In this document: in pieces, positions 1 through 11,149 of the stretch | Numbering within the stretch: position 1 is the first letter of the stretch | Layout of the letters: every line of letters begins with the position of its first letter | Assembly (NCBI RefSeq): GCF_000169375.1 | Contig: NZ_AAXY01000004.1 | Span: 248,001-312,000, forward strand | Length of the DNA stretch: 64,000 nucleotides | Direction: 5' to 3' | Source of the DNA: Marinobacter sp. ELB17 | GTDB lineage: Bacteria; Pseudomonadota; Gammaproteobacteria; Pseudomonadales; Oleiphilaceae | Position numbers and translations under genes: made by a program | Notes under the pieces: generated by a model | What the model saw: only the letters and a program-made list of their open reading frames with translations | Databases searched by the model: none | Told to the model about the DNA's origin: nothing

Positions 1-1383
1 GCTTTCTGGCTTGTACGGGCCTTCCACCGGAACACCGATGTAATCGGCCTGCTTTTGGGTCATCTTGGTGATCACGCCACCAAAGCCTTCGACCATGGCA
101 CGAGCCACTTCTTCATCCAGGTGCTTGGGCAGAACCTGCACATATACGCCCTTAGCGCGGGCTTCTTCTGGCAGGTCAGCAAACTTGCGCTCAAACAGGT
201 ACATCTGAGCCAGCACCTGGTTGGCGAAAGAACCGTCCATGATGCGCGATGGGTGACCGGTTGCGTTACCCAGGTTCACCAGGCGGCCTTCAGACAGCAG
301 AAGCAAGTGGTCGTTGGCCGCTTTGTTGCGGTACACAATGTGAACCTGCGGCTTAACTTCGTCCCATTCCCAGTTCTTACGCATGAACGCGGTGTCAATT
401 TCGTTATCGAAGTGACCGATGTTGCACACAACCGCGCCAGAGCGCAGGGCTTTCAGCATGTTGGCGTCGCACACGCCGTAGTTACCGGTAGTGGTCACCA
501 GAATGTCGATTTTAGACAGCAGGGCTTTGTCGATGCTGGCTTCGGTGCCGTCGTTTTCGCCGTTGATGTACGGTGAAACCACTTCAAAACCGTCCATGCA
601 CGCCTGCATGGCGCAAATGGGGTCGGCTTCGGTGACTTTTACAATCATGCCTTCCTGGTTCAAGGAAGCAGCAGAACCCTTGCCCACATCGCCGTAACCG
701 ATAACCAGTGCTTTCTTACCAGACAGCAGGTGGTCAGTGGCGCGCTTGATGGCGTCGTTCAGGCTGTGACGGCAACCGTATTTGTTGTCGTTCTTGGCCT
801 TGGTGACGGAATCATTCACGTTGATGGCCGGAATCTTCAGGGTGCCGTCGCGCAGCATTTCCTGCAGGCGGTGTACACCGGTGGTGGTTTCTTCGGTCAC
901 GCCGTGGCAGTTGGCCAGAATTGCCGGGTATTCTTTGTGCAGCAGTTCGGTCAAATCACCGCCGTCGTCCAGAATCATGTTGGGCGACCAGCCTTCCACG
1001 TTTGCGCCGACGGTTTGATGCAGGCACCACTCGTATTCGTCGTCGGTCTCGCCTTTCCAGGCAAACACCGGAACGCCTATTGCAGCAACGGCCGCAGCGG
1101 CCTGATCCTGGGTAGAGAAGATGTTGCACGACGACCAGCGCACGTTGGCACCCAGTGCAATCAGGGTTTCAATCAGCACGGCTGTTTGAATGGTCATGTG
1201 GATGCAACCAAGCACATTAGCGCCAGCCAAAGGCTGTTCAGCTTTGTATTTGTTGCGCAGCGCCATCAGCGCCGGCATTTCGCCTTCGGCGATGTTGATT
1301 TCCTTACGGCCCCATGCGGCCAGCGAGATGTCACGTACTTTAAAGTCTTCAACGGTGTTCATTTTTTCTGCGGGAGTGCTCAT
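1..1383 (-). CDS. ahcY: S-adenosylhomocysteine hydrolase (adenosylhomocysteinase), 3' end cut by window edge
   Basis: Hydrolyses S-adenosylhomocysteine to adenosine and homocysteine in the cytoplasm, removing the product inhibitor of methyltransferases. An uninterrupted frame of 461 codons runs from ATG at 1383 to the window edge. The translation has the family's NAD-binding stretch [10 protein letters not shown] and the conserved segment [13 protein letters not shown], and at the edge reads GPYKPES, so only a few C-terminal residues should be missing (family about 465-470 residues). A GGAG ribosome site lies just before the start. The gene follows metK after 26 bp on the same strand, so the two probably form one SAM-cycle operon. 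The antisense frames over this gene are shadows. Identity is certain. Confidence 0.97.
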   Translation of the reverse strand, partial: MSTPAEKMNTVEDFKVRDISLAAWGRKEINIAEGEMPALMALRNKYKAEQPLAGANVLGCIHMTIQTAVLIETLIALGANVRWSSCNIFSTQDQAAAAVAAIGVPVFAWKGETDDEYEWCLHQTVGANVEGWSPNMILDDGGDLTELLHKEYPAILANCHGVTEETTTGVHRLQEMLRDGTLKIPAINVNDSVTKAKNDNKYGCRHSLNDAIKRATDHLLSGKKALVIGYGDVGKGSAASLNQEGMIVKVTEADPICAMQACMDGFEVVSPYINGENDGTEASIDKALLSKIDILVTTTGNYGVCDANMLKALRSGAVVCNIGHFDNEIDTAFMRKNWEWDEVKPQVHIVYRNKAANDHLLLLSEGRLVNLGNATGHPSRIMDGSFANQVLAQMYLFERKFADLPEEARAKGVYVQVLPKHLDEEVARAMVEGFGGVITKMTQKQADYIGVPVEGPYKPES

Positions 1384-1409
1384 TCAGGTATTCTCCAGTT
1401 CATTGTCGA

Positions 1410-2600
<1,191 letters not shown>

Positions 2601-2706
2601 TAGCGGTGGCTCCTTTTTGAGCGGTCTAAAACATGAGCGGACTAAAATTATGTGAGCAGCCCAAAATGGTACGATTGACTAGCTATACGTAATAACACTT
2701 ACATCT

Positions 2707-2726
2707 ATATCAAACTTTTTTGATAT
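2707..2726. promoter_or_regulatory. Candidate SahR operator upstream of metK
   Basis: Palindrome ATATCAAA-CTTT-TTTGATAT, 8-bp perfect arms with a 4-bp centre, in the metK upstream region. The same arms recur at 3797-3822 beside the regulator's own start. Two matching sites flanking an ArsR-family gene beside metK-ahcY fit the described SahR regulon of Proteobacteria. Seen directly: the two matching palindromes. Inferred: who binds them. Confidence 0.75.
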
Positions 2727-2755
2727 TCATGTTCAGTCCCCTGCAAGGCCAGTGT

Positions 2756-3757
2756 TTACCGCTTTGCAGTGGTTTTCCAAAACTCCCGAACCTGCACTTG
2801 AAAGCCGTTGCGCAGGCCAATAAATATGCATTCACGGGATTGCAGGCCCGCAGCGGCGGCCCAGGCGGTTAATTCTTCAGGCTCAAAACCCAGCCACAGG
2901 TCGCCGCAATTTTCCCGCGCCCAGATCTGATTGTGGCGGCACAGCTCGCTGATAATCAGGCAGGCGCCGTTGTTCATCAAGGCTGCGGCGTCCAGAAAAA
3001 TATCCGCAGGGCTGGGCACGTGGTGCAACACCATATTGGCCACTATCAGGTCAAAACCATCGCCGCGTGCCAGTAAGGTGTCGGTTACGCCTTCAATCAA
3101 ATCCACGTTATTCAGGTTTTCATCAATACAGGTCTGCTGGGCTTTAGCCAGCATGTCGCGGCTGTTATCCAGAGCCACCAAGTGATGGCACAGTGGCGAC
3201 AACACCGGCAAGAAGCTGCCATCCCCGGGGCCGATTTCCAGCACGGTTGGCCAGCTTTTTTTAGGCGCACGTTGGCGTATCAGCCTTGCCGCGGGCTTGG
3301 CGTAAAGCTCGAACGGTGCAATCAGCTCCTGCTGCTCGCGGAACTGCGCCGCGTGGCGGGAGAAAAACATTTGCGACTGATCGGCCCGCTGGCCGCGAAT
3401 TACGTCAATTTTCTCCTGCAAATGTGAGTGCAGCGGCACCTGATCAACGGTGGAAAAAACCTGGCGAATGGTCTGTCCGGTCAGGGTGTTCACGGTCAGA
3501 TTTAACGGGCGGCGGTAAAAAATAGAATTGCCTTCGCGCTGTGGCTCCACCAGGCCGGCCTTGTGCATCACCTTCAAGTGATGGCTCATGCCCGACTGGC
3601 GCATATCAAACAGTTGGCTCAACTCCAGCACGCCAAACGTGTCCCGCCGTAATACCCGCATAATTTCCAGGCGCAAAGAATCACCGCTGGCTTTATAGAT
3701 CGTGGCCAGGGCGTCCGCTGGAGCGGTGTCGGGAATAGCAGTGCTGGTGTCTTTCAT
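2756..3757 (-). CDS. sahR: ArsR-family regulator fused to a SAM-dependent methyltransferase domain (SahR-like)
   Basis: Predicted regulator of the methionine/SAM cycle. The 333-residue protein has an N-terminal ArsR winged helix (about residues 15-100, with RQSGMSHHLKVMHKAGLV as the recognition region) and a C-terminal class I methyltransferase fold (about 130-330, motif I VLEIGPGDG at 172-180). It lies between metK and tkt, as in pseudomonads. SahR regulators are known to sense S-adenosylhomocysteine; the fused domain could be the sensing pocket rather than an active enzyme, which the sequence does not settle. Two identical-core palindromes flank the gene. No strong ribosome site precedes the ATG at 3757, so the start is slightly uncertain. 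Confidence 0.85.
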   Translation of the reverse strand: MKDTSTAIPDTAPADALATIYKASGDSLRLEIMRVLRRDTFGVLELSQLFDMRQSGMSHHLKVMHKAGLVEPQREGNSIFYRRPLNLTVNTLTGQTIRQVFSTVDQVPLHSHLQEKIDVIRGQRADQSQMFFSRHAAQFREQQELIAPFELYAKPAARLIRQRAPKKSWPTVLEIGPGDGSFLPVLSPLCHHLVALDNSRDMLAKAQQTCIDENLNNVDLIEGVTDTLLARGDGFDLIVANMVLHHVPSPADIFLDAAALMNNGACLIISELCRHNQIWARENCGDLWLGFEPEELTAWAAAAGLQSRECIFIGLRNGFQVQVREFWKTTAKR

Positions 3758-3796
3758 AGGGAAGCAGTGTAAGGAGCTTTTCTAAGTCAGGCAAGT

Positions 3797-3822
3797 GCTA
3801 TATCAAAGTTTTTTGATATAGC
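3797..3822. promoter_or_regulatory. Candidate SahR operator between sahR and tkt
   Basis: Perfect 11-bp inverted repeat GCTATATCAAA / TTTGATATAGC around a GTTT centre, 40 bp upstream of the regulator's start in the divergent region with tkt. It is the stronger of two sites sharing the ATATCAAA core. It implies autoregulation and possible co-control of the tkt-epd-pgk-fba genes. Confidence 0.8.
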
Positions 3823-3971
3823 TTGTTAATGCAAAGTCGATTTGCCCCCACCCACCGTAATCGGCGAAAATATGCGCCTTATTTTTAAGCGCTCTGTGGC
3901 CGCTTTGTTGTAGTGCGGTCAGCAGTACGGAATTTATCCCTACTTCCTTGAAAAACCTTGGAGAAATGTTG

Positions 3972-5972
3972 ATGCCCTCTCGTAAAGATCTCGCCAACGC
4001 CATTCGCGCGCTGAGCATGGATGCGGTTCAGAAAGCCAAATCCGGCCATCCGGGTGCGCCCATGGGCATGGCTGATATCGCCGAGTTGCTGTGGAATGAT
4101 TACCTGAGCCACAATCCTGCCAACCCGCAGTGGGCCAATCGCGACCGTTTTATACTGTCTAACGGCCACGGTTCCATGTTGCAGTACTCCTTACTGCACC
4201 TGAGCGGTTACGACGTTTCCATTGATGACATCAAAAACTTCCGCCAACTGCACTCCAAAACCCCGGGCCACCCGGAATACGGCTATACCCCGGGTGTTGA
4301 AACCACCACCGGGCCTTTGGGGCAGGGTTTGGCAAACGCCGTGGGTTTTGCCCTGGCTGAGAAAACCCTGGCGGCGCAGTTCAACCGCCCGGGCCACGAC
4401 ATTGTTGACCACTACACCTATACCTTTGTAGGCGATGGCTGCCTGATGGAAGGCCTCTCCCACGAAGTGTCGTCGCTGGCCGGCACGCTGGGGCTGGGCA
4501 AGCTGATCTGCTTCTACGACGACAACGGCATCTCTATTGACGGCAAAGTAGACGGCTGGTTCACCGACAACACCCCGCAGCGCTTTGAAGCTTACGGCTG
4601 GCAGGTAATTGCCGACGTAGACGGCCACAACGCCGACGCCCTGAGTGCGGCCATTGAAGTGGCCCGCGCCAACACCGAGCAGCCCACGCTGATTTGCTGC
4701 AAAACCGTGATTGGCTTTGGCTCGCCCAACAAGCAGGGCAGCGAATCGGCCCACGGCGCACCGCTGGGCGAAGACGAAATCGTTCTGACCCGCGAAGCAC
4801 TGGGCTGGAAACACGGCGCCTTTGAAGTGCCGGACGACATTTACGCCCAGTGGAACGGAAAAGAAAAAGGCCAGACCGCCGAAAGCGCCTGGAACGACAC
4901 CTTCGCCGCGTATCAGAAAGCCGAGCCGGAACTGGCCGCAGAGTTCAAACGCCGCATGGCCGGTGATCTGCCCGCCGACTTCTCTGGAAAAGCCCAGGCT
5001 TACATTCAGAGCGTTCAGGACAAAGGTGAAACCATCGCCAGCCGCAAGGCGTCCCAGAACAGCTTGAACACCTATGGCCCGATGCTGCCGGAACTGTTGG
5101 GCGGCTCTGCCGACCTGGCCGGTTCCAACCTGACCATCTGGAGTGGCTGTAACACCGTCACCAAAGAAGATGCCAGCGGCAACTACATCAATTACGGCGT
5201 GCGCGAGTTCGGCATGGCCGCCATCATGAATGGCCTGGCCCTGCACGGCGGATTCGTACCCTACGGCGCCACCTTCCTGATCTTTATGGAATACTGCCGC
5301 AACGCGGTACGCATGGCCGCACTGATGAAGCAGCGCGCCATCTACGTGTTCACCCACGATTCCATCGGCCTGGGTGAAGACGGCCCCACGCACCAGCCCG
5401 TTGAACAGCTCGCCAGCCTGCGCACCACGCCCAACATGAGCACTTGGCGCCCGGCCGACGCCGTAGAATCCGCCGTTGCCTGGAAAGCCGCGCTTGAGCG
5501 CACCGACGGCCCCACTGCGTTGGTATTCAGCCGCCAGAACCTGCCCCACCAAAACCGTTCGGCGCAGCAACTTGCCGACGTTGCCCGCGGTGCCTATGTG
5601 TTGTCAGACAGCGAAGGCACGCCAGAGCTGATTCTGATTGCAACAGGTTCCGAAGTTGGCTTGGCGCAAGACGTAGCCGCCAAGCTACGCGAGCAGGGCA
5701 AGGCCGTTCGCGTGGTGTCTATGCCGTCGACCGACACCTTCGATGCGCAAAGTGCCGACTACAAACAGCAGGTATTGCCGCTGGACGTCACCAACCGCAT
5801 CGCGGTGGAAGCCTCCATTGCCGATTACTGGTTCAAGTACGTCGGCCTGGACGGTCGCATTGTGGGCATGACCACCTTTGGCGAATCGGCACCCGCGGGC
5901 GAACTGTTCAAGGAATTCGGCTTTACCGTCGATAACGTCCTGGACGTAGCCGCCGAGCTATTGGAAGCCTGA
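3972..5972 (+). CDS. tkt: Transketolase
   Basis: Thiamine-diphosphate enzyme moving two-carbon units in the non-oxidative pentose phosphate pathway. The product is 666 residues from ATG 3972, the family length, beginning [17 protein letters not shown]. The ATG at 3972 has GGAG eight bases before it; the in-frame ATG six bases earlier and an upstream TTG fit less well. ThDP site VGDGCLMEG and the FGMAAIMNG and [11 protein letters not shown] signatures are present. Its stop overlaps the epd start by one base, so the two are translationally coupled. It diverges from the SahR-like gene and shares its upstream palindrome. Confidence 0.97.
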   Translation: MPSRKDLANAIRALSMDAVQKAKSGHPGAPMGMADIAELLWNDYLSHNPANPQWANRDRFILSNGHGSMLQYSLLHLSGYDVSIDDIKNFRQLHSKTPGHPEYGYTPGVETTTGPLGQGLANAVGFALAEKTLAAQFNRPGHDIVDHYTYTFVGDGCLMEGLSHEVSSLAGTLGLGKLICFYDDNGISIDGKVDGWFTDNTPQRFEAYGWQVIADVDGHNADALSAAIEVARANTEQPTLICCKTVIGFGSPNKQGSESAHGAPLGEDEIVLTREALGWKHGAFEVPDDIYAQWNGKEKGQTAESAWNDTFAAYQKAEPELAAEFKRRMAGDLPADFSGKAQAYIQSVQDKGETIASRKASQNSLNTYGPMLPELLGGSADLAGSNLTIWSGCNTVTKEDASGNYINYGVREFGMAAIMNGLALHGGFVPYGATFLIFMEYCRNAVRMAALMKQRAIYVFTHDSIGLGEDGPTHQPVEQLASLRTTPNMSTWRPADAVESAVAWKAALERTDGPTALVFSRQNLPHQNRSAQQLADVARGAYVLSDSEGTPELILIATGSEVGLAQDVAAKLREQGKAVRVVSMPSTDTFDAQSADYKQQVLPLDVTNRIAVEASIADYWFKYVGLDGRIVGMTTFGESAPAGELFKEFGFTVDNVLDVAAELLEA

Positions 5973-7003
5973 TGACCCAGCCCGCATTTTATCGCGTCGC
6001 CATCAATGGTTACGGCCGCATCGGCCAGTGCGTGCTGCGGGCGCTGTATGAAAACGGTTATCGCGACCACTTTCAGGTGGTCGCGATTAACGAGTTGTCA
6101 GACATCGACACCATCGCGCATTTAACCCGCTACGACTCCACCCACGGCCGCTTTCAAGGCACGGTGGCGGTAGAAGGTGACAGCCTGTGGGTGAATGGCG
6201 ACGTCATCCGCGTTTTAAACAGCACCAACCCGGCCGAACTGCCCTGGAAAGAAATGGGCATCGACCTGGTATTGGAATGCTCCGGTGCCTTTTCTGACCG
6301 CGCGACGGCGGAACAGCACCTGGCCGCTGGCGCCAAGCGTTTGCTGTTCTCGCAGCCGGCCGAAGCCGATGTTGACCGCACCGTGGTGTACGGCATCAAT
6401 CATCTTGAAATGGTAGACAGTGATCGCATTGTGGCTGCCGGTTCGTGCACCACCAACTGCCTGGTGCCGATGATCAAAGTGCTGGACGATGCGCTGGGCA
6501 TAGAGCAGGGCACCACCACCACCATTCACGCGGCGATGAACGACCAGCCGGTGATTGACGCTTACCACCATCAGGATTTGCGCCGCACCCGCAGTGCGTT
6601 GCACAACATCGTACCGGTAGACACCGCGCTGGCCCTTGGCATTGAACGCCTGCTGCCCCACCTGCACGGCCGCTTCAGTTCCGTTGCCATGCGCGTACCC
6701 ACGTTAAATGTGTCTGCCATTGATATGGTGCTCAACGTACGCACGCCGGTGACCGTAGCCGACGTTAACGGCATCCTGCAGCGGGCGGCCACCACCTTAC
6801 CGTTGATGGGCATATTGGGTTACACCAACGAACTGCTGGCAAGCTCCGACTTTAACCACGACTCCCGTTCCGGCGTGGTCGATGGCGGCCAAACCCGGGT
6901 TACCGGGGAAACCATGGTGAAAGTGCTGTGCTGGTTTGATAACGAATGGGGCTTTGCCAACCGCATGCTGGACGTCAGCCGGCACTGGCTGGCGGTGAGC
7001 TGA
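5972..7003 (+). CDS. epd: Erythrose-4-phosphate dehydrogenase (GAPDH family)
   Basis: Oxidises D-erythrose 4-phosphate to 4-phosphoerythronate, the first step of the DXP-dependent pyridoxal phosphate route. The 343-residue protein has the NAD-binding start INGYGRIGQ, the catalytic cysteine in SCTTNCLVP (about residue 158) and a general-base histidine in TTTIHAAMNDQP. The MNDQPVIDAYH segment and the position after transketolase favour Epd over glycolytic GAPDH. Its ATG overlaps the tkt stop codon (TGATG). Erythrose 4-phosphate links it metabolically to transketolase. GAPDH activity cannot be excluded from sequence alone. Confidence 0.9.
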   Translation: MTQPAFYRVAINGYGRIGQCVLRALYENGYRDHFQVVAINELSDIDTIAHLTRYDSTHGRFQGTVAVEGDSLWVNGDVIRVLNSTNPAELPWKEMGIDLVLECSGAFSDRATAEQHLAAGAKRLLFSQPAEADVDRTVVYGINHLEMVDSDRIVAAGSCTTNCLVPMIKVLDDALGIEQGTTTTIHAAMNDQPVIDAYHHQDLRRTRSALHNIVPVDTALALGIERLLPHLHGRFSSVAMRVPTLNVSAIDMVLNVRTPVTVADVNGILQRAATTLPLMGILGYTNELLASSDFNHDSRSGVVDGGQTRVTGETMVKVLCWFDNEWGFANRMLDVSRHWLAVS

Positions 7004-7080
7004 CGCATCATCCGATTCCCGATCTGACGAACAACCTGATTCACATTTGACGCTGACGAACCGTTCAAGGGAAAAAGAGT

Positions 7081-8247
7081 ATGGCCATCAAAAAAATGAC
7101 CAACCTGAATCTGGCAGGAAAGCGCGTACTGATTCGCGAAGACCTGAACGTACCGCTGAAAAACGGCCGCATTACCAGCGACGCCCGCATCCGCGCCGCG
7201 TTGCCCACCATTAAAGCGGCCGCAAGCGCCGGCGCCAAAGTCATGCTGATGTCGCACCTGGGCCGTCCGGAAGAAGGCGTGTACGACCAAGCCGCTTCCC
7301 TTAAGCCTGTGGCTGAGCACCTGAGTGACGCCCTGGGCCAGAACGTACGCCTGATCAAAGACTACCTGAACGGCGAAGACCTACACCTGGCCGACGGCGA
7401 CGTGGTGCTGTTCGAGAACGTGCGCTTCAACAAAGGCGAAAAGAAAGACGACGAAGCCCTGGCCAAACAATACGCCGCGCTTTGCGATATTTACGTGATG
7501 GACGCCTTCGGCACCGCCCACCGCGCCCAGGCGTCTACCCACGGCGTCGGCAAGTTTGCCCCCGAAGCCTGCGCCGGCCCGCTGCTGGCGGGTGAGCTGG
7601 AAGCTTTGGGTAAAGCCCTGGATAACCCGGCCCGGCCGGTGGTTGCCATTGTTGGCGGTTCCAAAGTCTCCACCAAACTGGACGTACTCAACGCCCTGGA
7701 AAAAGTCTGTGACCAGATTATCGTCGGTGGTGGCATAGCCAACACCTTCCTGGCCGCTGCAGGTTATCCAGTCGGCAAGTCCCTGTGCGAGCACGACCTG
7801 CTGGATGTTGCAAAAAACATAGCCTCCCGCGTTGAAATCCCGCTGCCGGTTGACGTAGTGGTTGCCAGCGAGTTCTCTGAAACCGCGACTGCCACCATCC
7901 GCAACATTTCAGACGTGACCGAAGATGACATGATTCTGGACGTAGGCCCCGAAACCGCCGGCCAGTTTGCCGAGCTGCTGAAAAACGCCAAAACCATTTT
8001 ATGGAACGGCCCGGTGGGTGTGTTTGAATTCGGCCCGTTTGAAAACGGCACCAAAGTGCTGGCCCACGCCATTGCCGACAGCGCAGCATTTTCACTCGCC
8101 GGCGGTGGTGATACCGTGGCGGCCATTGACAAGTACGGTGTAAATGAGAAGATTTCTTATATCTCAACCGGTGGGGGTGCTTTTCTTGAATTCGTAGAAG
8201 GCAAAACCCTGCCCGCAGTCGCCATGCTGGAAGAGCGTGGCGCGTAA
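7081..8247 (+). CDS. pgk: Phosphoglycerate kinase
   Basis: Interconverts 1,3-bisphosphoglycerate + ADP and 3-phosphoglycerate + ATP. The product is 388 residues, the usual bacterial length, with the [12 protein letters not shown] substrate-binding start, SHLGRP, the hinge-side GGSKVSTKL and the nucleotide-binding WNGPVGVFE. It lies 77 bp after epd and 42 bp before the aldolase gene, all in one direction, suggesting one glycolytic/gluconeogenic operon with fba. No terminator is visible between them. Confidence 0.98.
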   Translation: MAIKKMTNLNLAGKRVLIREDLNVPLKNGRITSDARIRAALPTIKAAASAGAKVMLMSHLGRPEEGVYDQAASLKPVAEHLSDALGQNVRLIKDYLNGEDLHLADGDVVLFENVRFNKGEKKDDEALAKQYAALCDIYVMDAFGTAHRAQASTHGVGKFAPEACAGPLLAGELEALGKALDNPARPVVAIVGGSKVSTKLDVLNALEKVCDQIIVGGGIANTFLAAAGYPVGKSLCEHDLLDVAKNIASRVEIPLPVDVVVASEFSETATATIRNISDVTEDDMILDVGPETAGQFAELLKNAKTILWNGPVGVFEFGPFENGTKVLAHAIADSAAFSLAGGGDTVAAIDKYGVNEKISYISTGGGAFLEFVEGKTLPAVAMLEERGA

Positions 8248-8289
8248 AACGCCTTTAACCAATCGTACAAATTTTAAGGAGACAACCTA

Positions 8290-9354
8290 ATGGCCCTGAT
8301 TTCGATGCGGCAAATGCTGGACCACGCCGCCGAGCATGGTTACGGTGTGCCAGCCTTTAACGTGAACAACCTGGAACAAATGCGCGCCATTATGGAAGCG
8401 GCGGACAAAACCGACTCACCGGTGATTGTTCAAGCCTCGGCCGGCGCCCGCAAATACGCCGGAGCCCCCTTCCTGCGCCGCATGATTCTGGCGGCCATTG
8501 AAGAGTTTCCGCACATCCCGGTGGTTATGCACCAAGACCACGGCACCAGCCCCGCCGTGTGCCAGCGCTCCATTCAGCTGGGCTTCAGCTCGGTGATGAT
8601 GGACGGCTCCCTGGGTGAAGACGGTAAAACACCGACCGACTACGACTACAACGTAGACGTTACCCGCCGCGTAGTAGAAATGGCCCACGCCTGTGGCGTA
8701 TCGGTAGAAGGCGAATTGGGTTGCCTGGGCTCTTTGGAAACCGGCCAGGCCGGCGAAGAAGATGGCATAGGCGCCGAAGGCACCCTGGACATGAGCCAGA
8801 TGCTGACCGACCCTGAAGAAGCCGCCGACTTCGTGCAAAAGACCCAGGTAGACGCACTGGCCATCGCAATTGGCACCAGCCACGGCGCTTACAAGTTCAG
8901 CCGCCCGCCCACCGGCGACACCCTGGACATAGGGCGAATCAAAGCCATTCACAAACGCATTCCAGACACCCACCTGGTAATGCACGGCTCTAGCTCTGTA
9001 CCCCAGGAATGGTTGAAAATCATCAACCAATACGGCGGCCAAATCCCCGAAACCTACGGCGTACCGGTCGAAGAAATCGTGGAAGGCATCAAACACGGTG
9101 TGCGCAAAATCAACATAGACACCGACCTGCGCCTGGCAAGCACCGGCGCCGTGCGCCGTTTCCTGGCCGAAAACCCGGCCGAATTCGACCCACGCAAATT
9201 CCTGAAAGCCACCATGGTGGCCATGTCAGATATTTGTATTGCGCGTTATGAAGCGTTTGGTTGTGCGGGTAATGCGAGCAAGATCAAGCCGATTAATCTT
9301 GAGCGGATGTATGAGGCTTATGAGCGTGGGGAGTTGGATCCTAAGGTGAAGTGA
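8290..9354 (+). CDS. fba: Class II fructose-bisphosphate aldolase (Calvin-cycle subtype)
   Basis: Zinc-dependent aldolase splitting or forming fructose 1,6-bisphosphate. The 354-residue product has zinc-ligand motifs VVMHQDHG and HGSSSVPQ, and the length and NVNNLEQM start of the Calvin-type class II aldolases found in Pseudomonas-like bacteria. An AAGGAG ribosome site precedes the ATG at 8290. It is the last gene of the tkt-epd-pgk-fba run and is followed by a terminator. The end of fba is the last core gene before the accessory region. Confidence 0.97.
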   Translation: MALISMRQMLDHAAEHGYGVPAFNVNNLEQMRAIMEAADKTDSPVIVQASAGARKYAGAPFLRRMILAAIEEFPHIPVVMHQDHGTSPAVCQRSIQLGFSSVMMDGSLGEDGKTPTDYDYNVDVTRRVVEMAHACGVSVEGELGCLGSLETGQAGEEDGIGAEGTLDMSQMLTDPEEAADFVQKTQVDALAIAIGTSHGAYKFSRPPTGDTLDIGRIKAIHKRIPDTHLVMHGSSSVPQEWLKIINQYGGQIPETYGVPVEEIVEGIKHGVRKINIDTDLRLASTGAVRRFLAENPAEFDPRKFLKATMVAMSDICIARYEAFGCAGNASKIKPINLERMYEAYERGELDPKVK

Positions 9355-9384
9355 TTTGTTGTTGAATTAGGTAACGAATTGATG

Positions 9385-9419
9385 AAAAGCCTTCGGTGTG
9401 AGCCGGGGGCTTTTTTTTT
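9385..9419 (+). terminator. Rho-independent terminator after fba
   Basis: AAAAGCC and GGCTTTT arms enclose a loop and are followed directly by a run of nine T, 31 bp after the fba stop. It closes the tkt-epd-pgk-fba transcript. Confidence 0.85.
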
Positions 9420-9518
9420 GCGGGTTTTGGTCAATTTGGGGAAGTCATAAGACCGAAAAGGGTTTAGTGTGTACGTATTAGTACAATATACGCACTTACT
9501 TGTTAAGGAGGACAGCCG

Positions 9519-9692
9519 ATGATCTCTTCTGTATTGACCCTGTTTTTTCTTGGCTTTCGGAATCCTGTAGTGCCTGCATCTTTGGCCGCTGATTTGTATT
9601 TTGTGATTCGGGGTGAGTTTGCTTGGAATCTTGCCCGAATGGGGCGCGTGCTTGAGGTGCGGAGGGCAGAGCATTCTTCATTATTGCAATAA
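9519..9692 (+). CDS. Small hypothetical protein, 57 residues
   Basis: Not recognised. A 57-codon frame begins at ATG 9519 with a near-perfect AAGGAGG ribosome site seven bases upstream and ends at TAA 9692. The product has a hydrophobic N-terminal third (starting MISSVLTLFFLGF) and an arginine-rich end. Loose inverted repeats around GTACGTATTAGTAC (about 9469-9482) lie upstream and could be a promoter or operator. It stands alone between the fba terminator and the cassette region. The strong ribosome site is the main reason to list it; conservation is unknown. Confidence 0.35.
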   Translation: MISSVLTLFFLGFRNPVVPASLAADLYFVIRGEFAWNLARMGRVLEVRRAEHSSLLQ

Positions 9693-10184
9693 CGAAGCGG
9701 TCAAACGATTACAGAGAGCTGTTTAGCTTTAATTTTTAAGCAATTGTTATTTATGGGGAAAAGTAAAAATTTCCAGTTGCAGGATTGCGTGTTATGCGGC
9801 GGTCAGTTTTTCACAATAATGAAGAGCGCTATCTAACACGCTGTTAGCTGGATTGATGTGGTTCCTTTTTGGTGGTTCGGTGCCAGTGGCCTTGGCCCAG
9901 AGTTGGTAGCAAAACCGGTAATTTTCAGTTACGCCAAGGCCGTCGGAATCCGTGGTCAGTTTGGCGGTTCAATCGGCCAGCAGTGTTGGCATAAAGGTTG
10001 GTGCTCGCCGTGCGGGGCCATCCGCGCAAACTTGGGCCTGCGCCTGGTAATCTGGCGTTCAGGTTCATTCGCCGCATCGGCTGCGGTGCTTTTTGACACT
10101 GTGCATCGGCGGATTTTGGTGCAAGAGCAGCAGCGGAGTAGGCTATCATTTTGAGTGCCAAGAGCTGGGCCTGTCAGTTATACC
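9693..10184. other. Cassette-like stretch without a convincing gene
   Basis: About 490 bp before the first clear attC site. A GTTATGC string (9791-9797) and TAACACGCTGTTAGC (about 9834-9848) resemble attC core sites but no full paired structure was found. One 98-codon frame (9858-10154, GTG start) lacks a ribosome site and recognisable features. It may be a noncoding gene cassette. Confidence 0.4.
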
Positions 10185-10271
10185 CAGCTAACCAATCGCT
10201 CAAGTTCGTTCCCGGCCTGAAGGCCGTCCACCGGATGCCCTAGTCGGGCACCGCTTAGCTTGGCGTTAGGG
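10185..10271 (+). repeat. attC-like recombination site 1
   Basis: Begins AGCTAACCAATCGCTCAAG and ends GCTTAGCTTGGCGTTAGGG, matching the R''/L'' and L'/R' pattern of Pseudomonas-type attC sites, with CTCAAG facing CTTAG. The stop codon of the YoeB gene on the opposite strand lies inside the GTTAGGG core. Confidence 0.75.
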
Positions 10272-10538
10272 CTGGTCGTAGTGCCCTCCAATGGCGAAAA
10301 CATAAATGGATTTGTCGTCGAATCGGTATATGAGCCTGTCTTTCTGTGAGATGCGCCGTGACCACAAGCCTGATAAGTTGTGTTTAAGCGGTTCAGGTTT
10401 GCCGATGCCAGTTGATGGGTCGTCAGAGCGGAGCATTTCTTTCAGCAATTTGCAGAGAGCTTTGTGCAGCTTCTTGTCTTTCTCTCGCATCTTTTCATAG
10501 GCTTCCCAGGTGCTGCCCTCAAATACCAGTGATCTCAT
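10266..10538 (-). CDS. yoeB: YoeB/Txe-family mRNA interferase toxin
   Basis: Toxin of a type II toxin-antitoxin pair; this family cleaves mRNA in the ribosomal A site. The 90-residue product matches YoeB/Txe along its length. Candidate catalytic residues are the glutamate in KPEPLKH, arginines in SRRISQKDR and the C-terminal GGHYDQP, matching the His-Tyr end of YoeB. It overlaps the upstream antitoxin gene by 20 bases, the usual coupled arrangement. It reads against the direction of the attC array, which is tolerated because such pairs carry their own promoter. Its stop codon falls in attC 1. Confidence 0.93.
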   Translation of the reverse strand: MRSLVFEGSTWEAYEKMREKDKKLHKALCKLLKEMLRSDDPSTGIGKPEPLKHNLSGLWSRRISQKDRLIYRFDDKSIYVFAIGGHYDQP

Positions 10539-10791
10539 TCATCTGCTCATCATTAGGTGTATATCCTTGGCCACGGCTGTGAGTATCGAAGGAGGCCGCA
10601 ATCTGCTGCATCAGGTCTTGGTTCTGAAGAACATGCAGGGTTTCTTGTTCTCTTTCCCAGTCTTCGGCACTCATAATCACGAAAGCCTCTCCGGCGCGGC
10701 GTGTCACCTTGAGGGGTTCGTGCGTGCTAATAACCTGTTCTACAAGGCTTTTCAGGTTTTCTCTGAATTTATTTACACTGATGATATTCAT
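10519..10791 (-). CDS. yefM: YefM/Phd-family antitoxin
   Basis: Antitoxin and autorepressor partner of the YoeB gene it overlaps. The 90-residue protein starts MNIISVNKFRENLKSLVEQ, a typical Phd/YefM DNA-binding N-terminus, followed by RRAGEAFVIMSAEDWE, the family core; the C-terminal part would wrap the toxin. ATG 10791 is chosen because it starts at the family boundary; an in-frame ATG 33 bases upstream lies over the operator. The GTACGG palindrome with a TATAAT box just upstream is a likely autoregulated promoter. Confidence 0.92.
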   Translation of the reverse strand: MNIISVNKFRENLKSLVEQVISTHEPLKVTRRAGEAFVIMSAEDWEREQETLHVLQNQDLMQQIAASFDTHSRGQGYTPNDEQMNEITGI

Positions 10792-10805
10792 AATTCCACC
10801 ATTAC

Positions 10806-10829
10806 GTACGGTAACTCCGTACAATTATA
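10806..10829 (-). promoter_or_regulatory. yefM-yoeB promoter and operator
   Basis: On the minus strand a perfect TATAAT (10829-10824) is followed by GTACGG-AGTTA-CCGTAC, a 6-bp-arm palindrome (10806-10822), just before the yefM start. YefM-type repressors bind palindromes with a GTAC core, so this is a likely autoregulatory site. The -35 box, lying in attC 2, is not clear. Confidence 0.6.
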
Positions 10830-10838
10830 TCGCAATAG

Positions 10839-10922
10839 CCCTAACAAGGCCAGTCACGGCGACGTCTGCTGCATTGCGGCTTCGCCTCCATTCCGCAGCC
10901 GCGCATGCTGGCAGCGTTGAGG
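10839..10922 (+). repeat. attC-like recombination site 2
   Basis: Starts CCCTAACAAGGCC and ends GGCAGCGTTGAGG. Between them CTGCTGCATTGCGGC faces GCCGCGCATGCTGGCAG as imperfect arms. The following GTAGAAAA string recurs after the sixth site at 21273, so the flank is shared too. Confidence 0.65.
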
Positions 10923-11149
10923 CTGTAGAAAAAGGTCAAAGGCTTTTTTCGGCCTTGAATCGATCAATAATTAAGCTAAAAATAGCGCCTATTCTTAAAA
11001 TCTGGAGCACTTATCGTTGAAGGCAGACCTAGATTTTACGTAGGAACGTTATCACAAAAGGGCTCGAGGGTTTTACTACAGCCTCGTTAGGTGCTCAATT
11101 TGCCCGGCACCTGGCAAGTCACCGAAAAAGGGCATAAAGGAAAAGAGAG

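Noticed and set aside
4191-5570. 459-codon minus-strand frame inside transketolase
   Set aside because: Wholly antisense to an unmistakable tkt gene; a GC-rich codon-bias shadow with no recognisable domains. Similar shadows over ahcY, metK, betB, betA and pnt genes were dropped.
9858-10154. 98-codon frame in the first cassette-like stretch
   Set aside because: GTG start without ribosome site, low-complexity tryptophan/glycine content, no family; treated as noncoding.
11030-11100. Further attC site before the lipoprotein gene (CCTCGTTAGGTGC)
   Set aside because: Only a right-hand core is seen; no matching left core or long paired arms.
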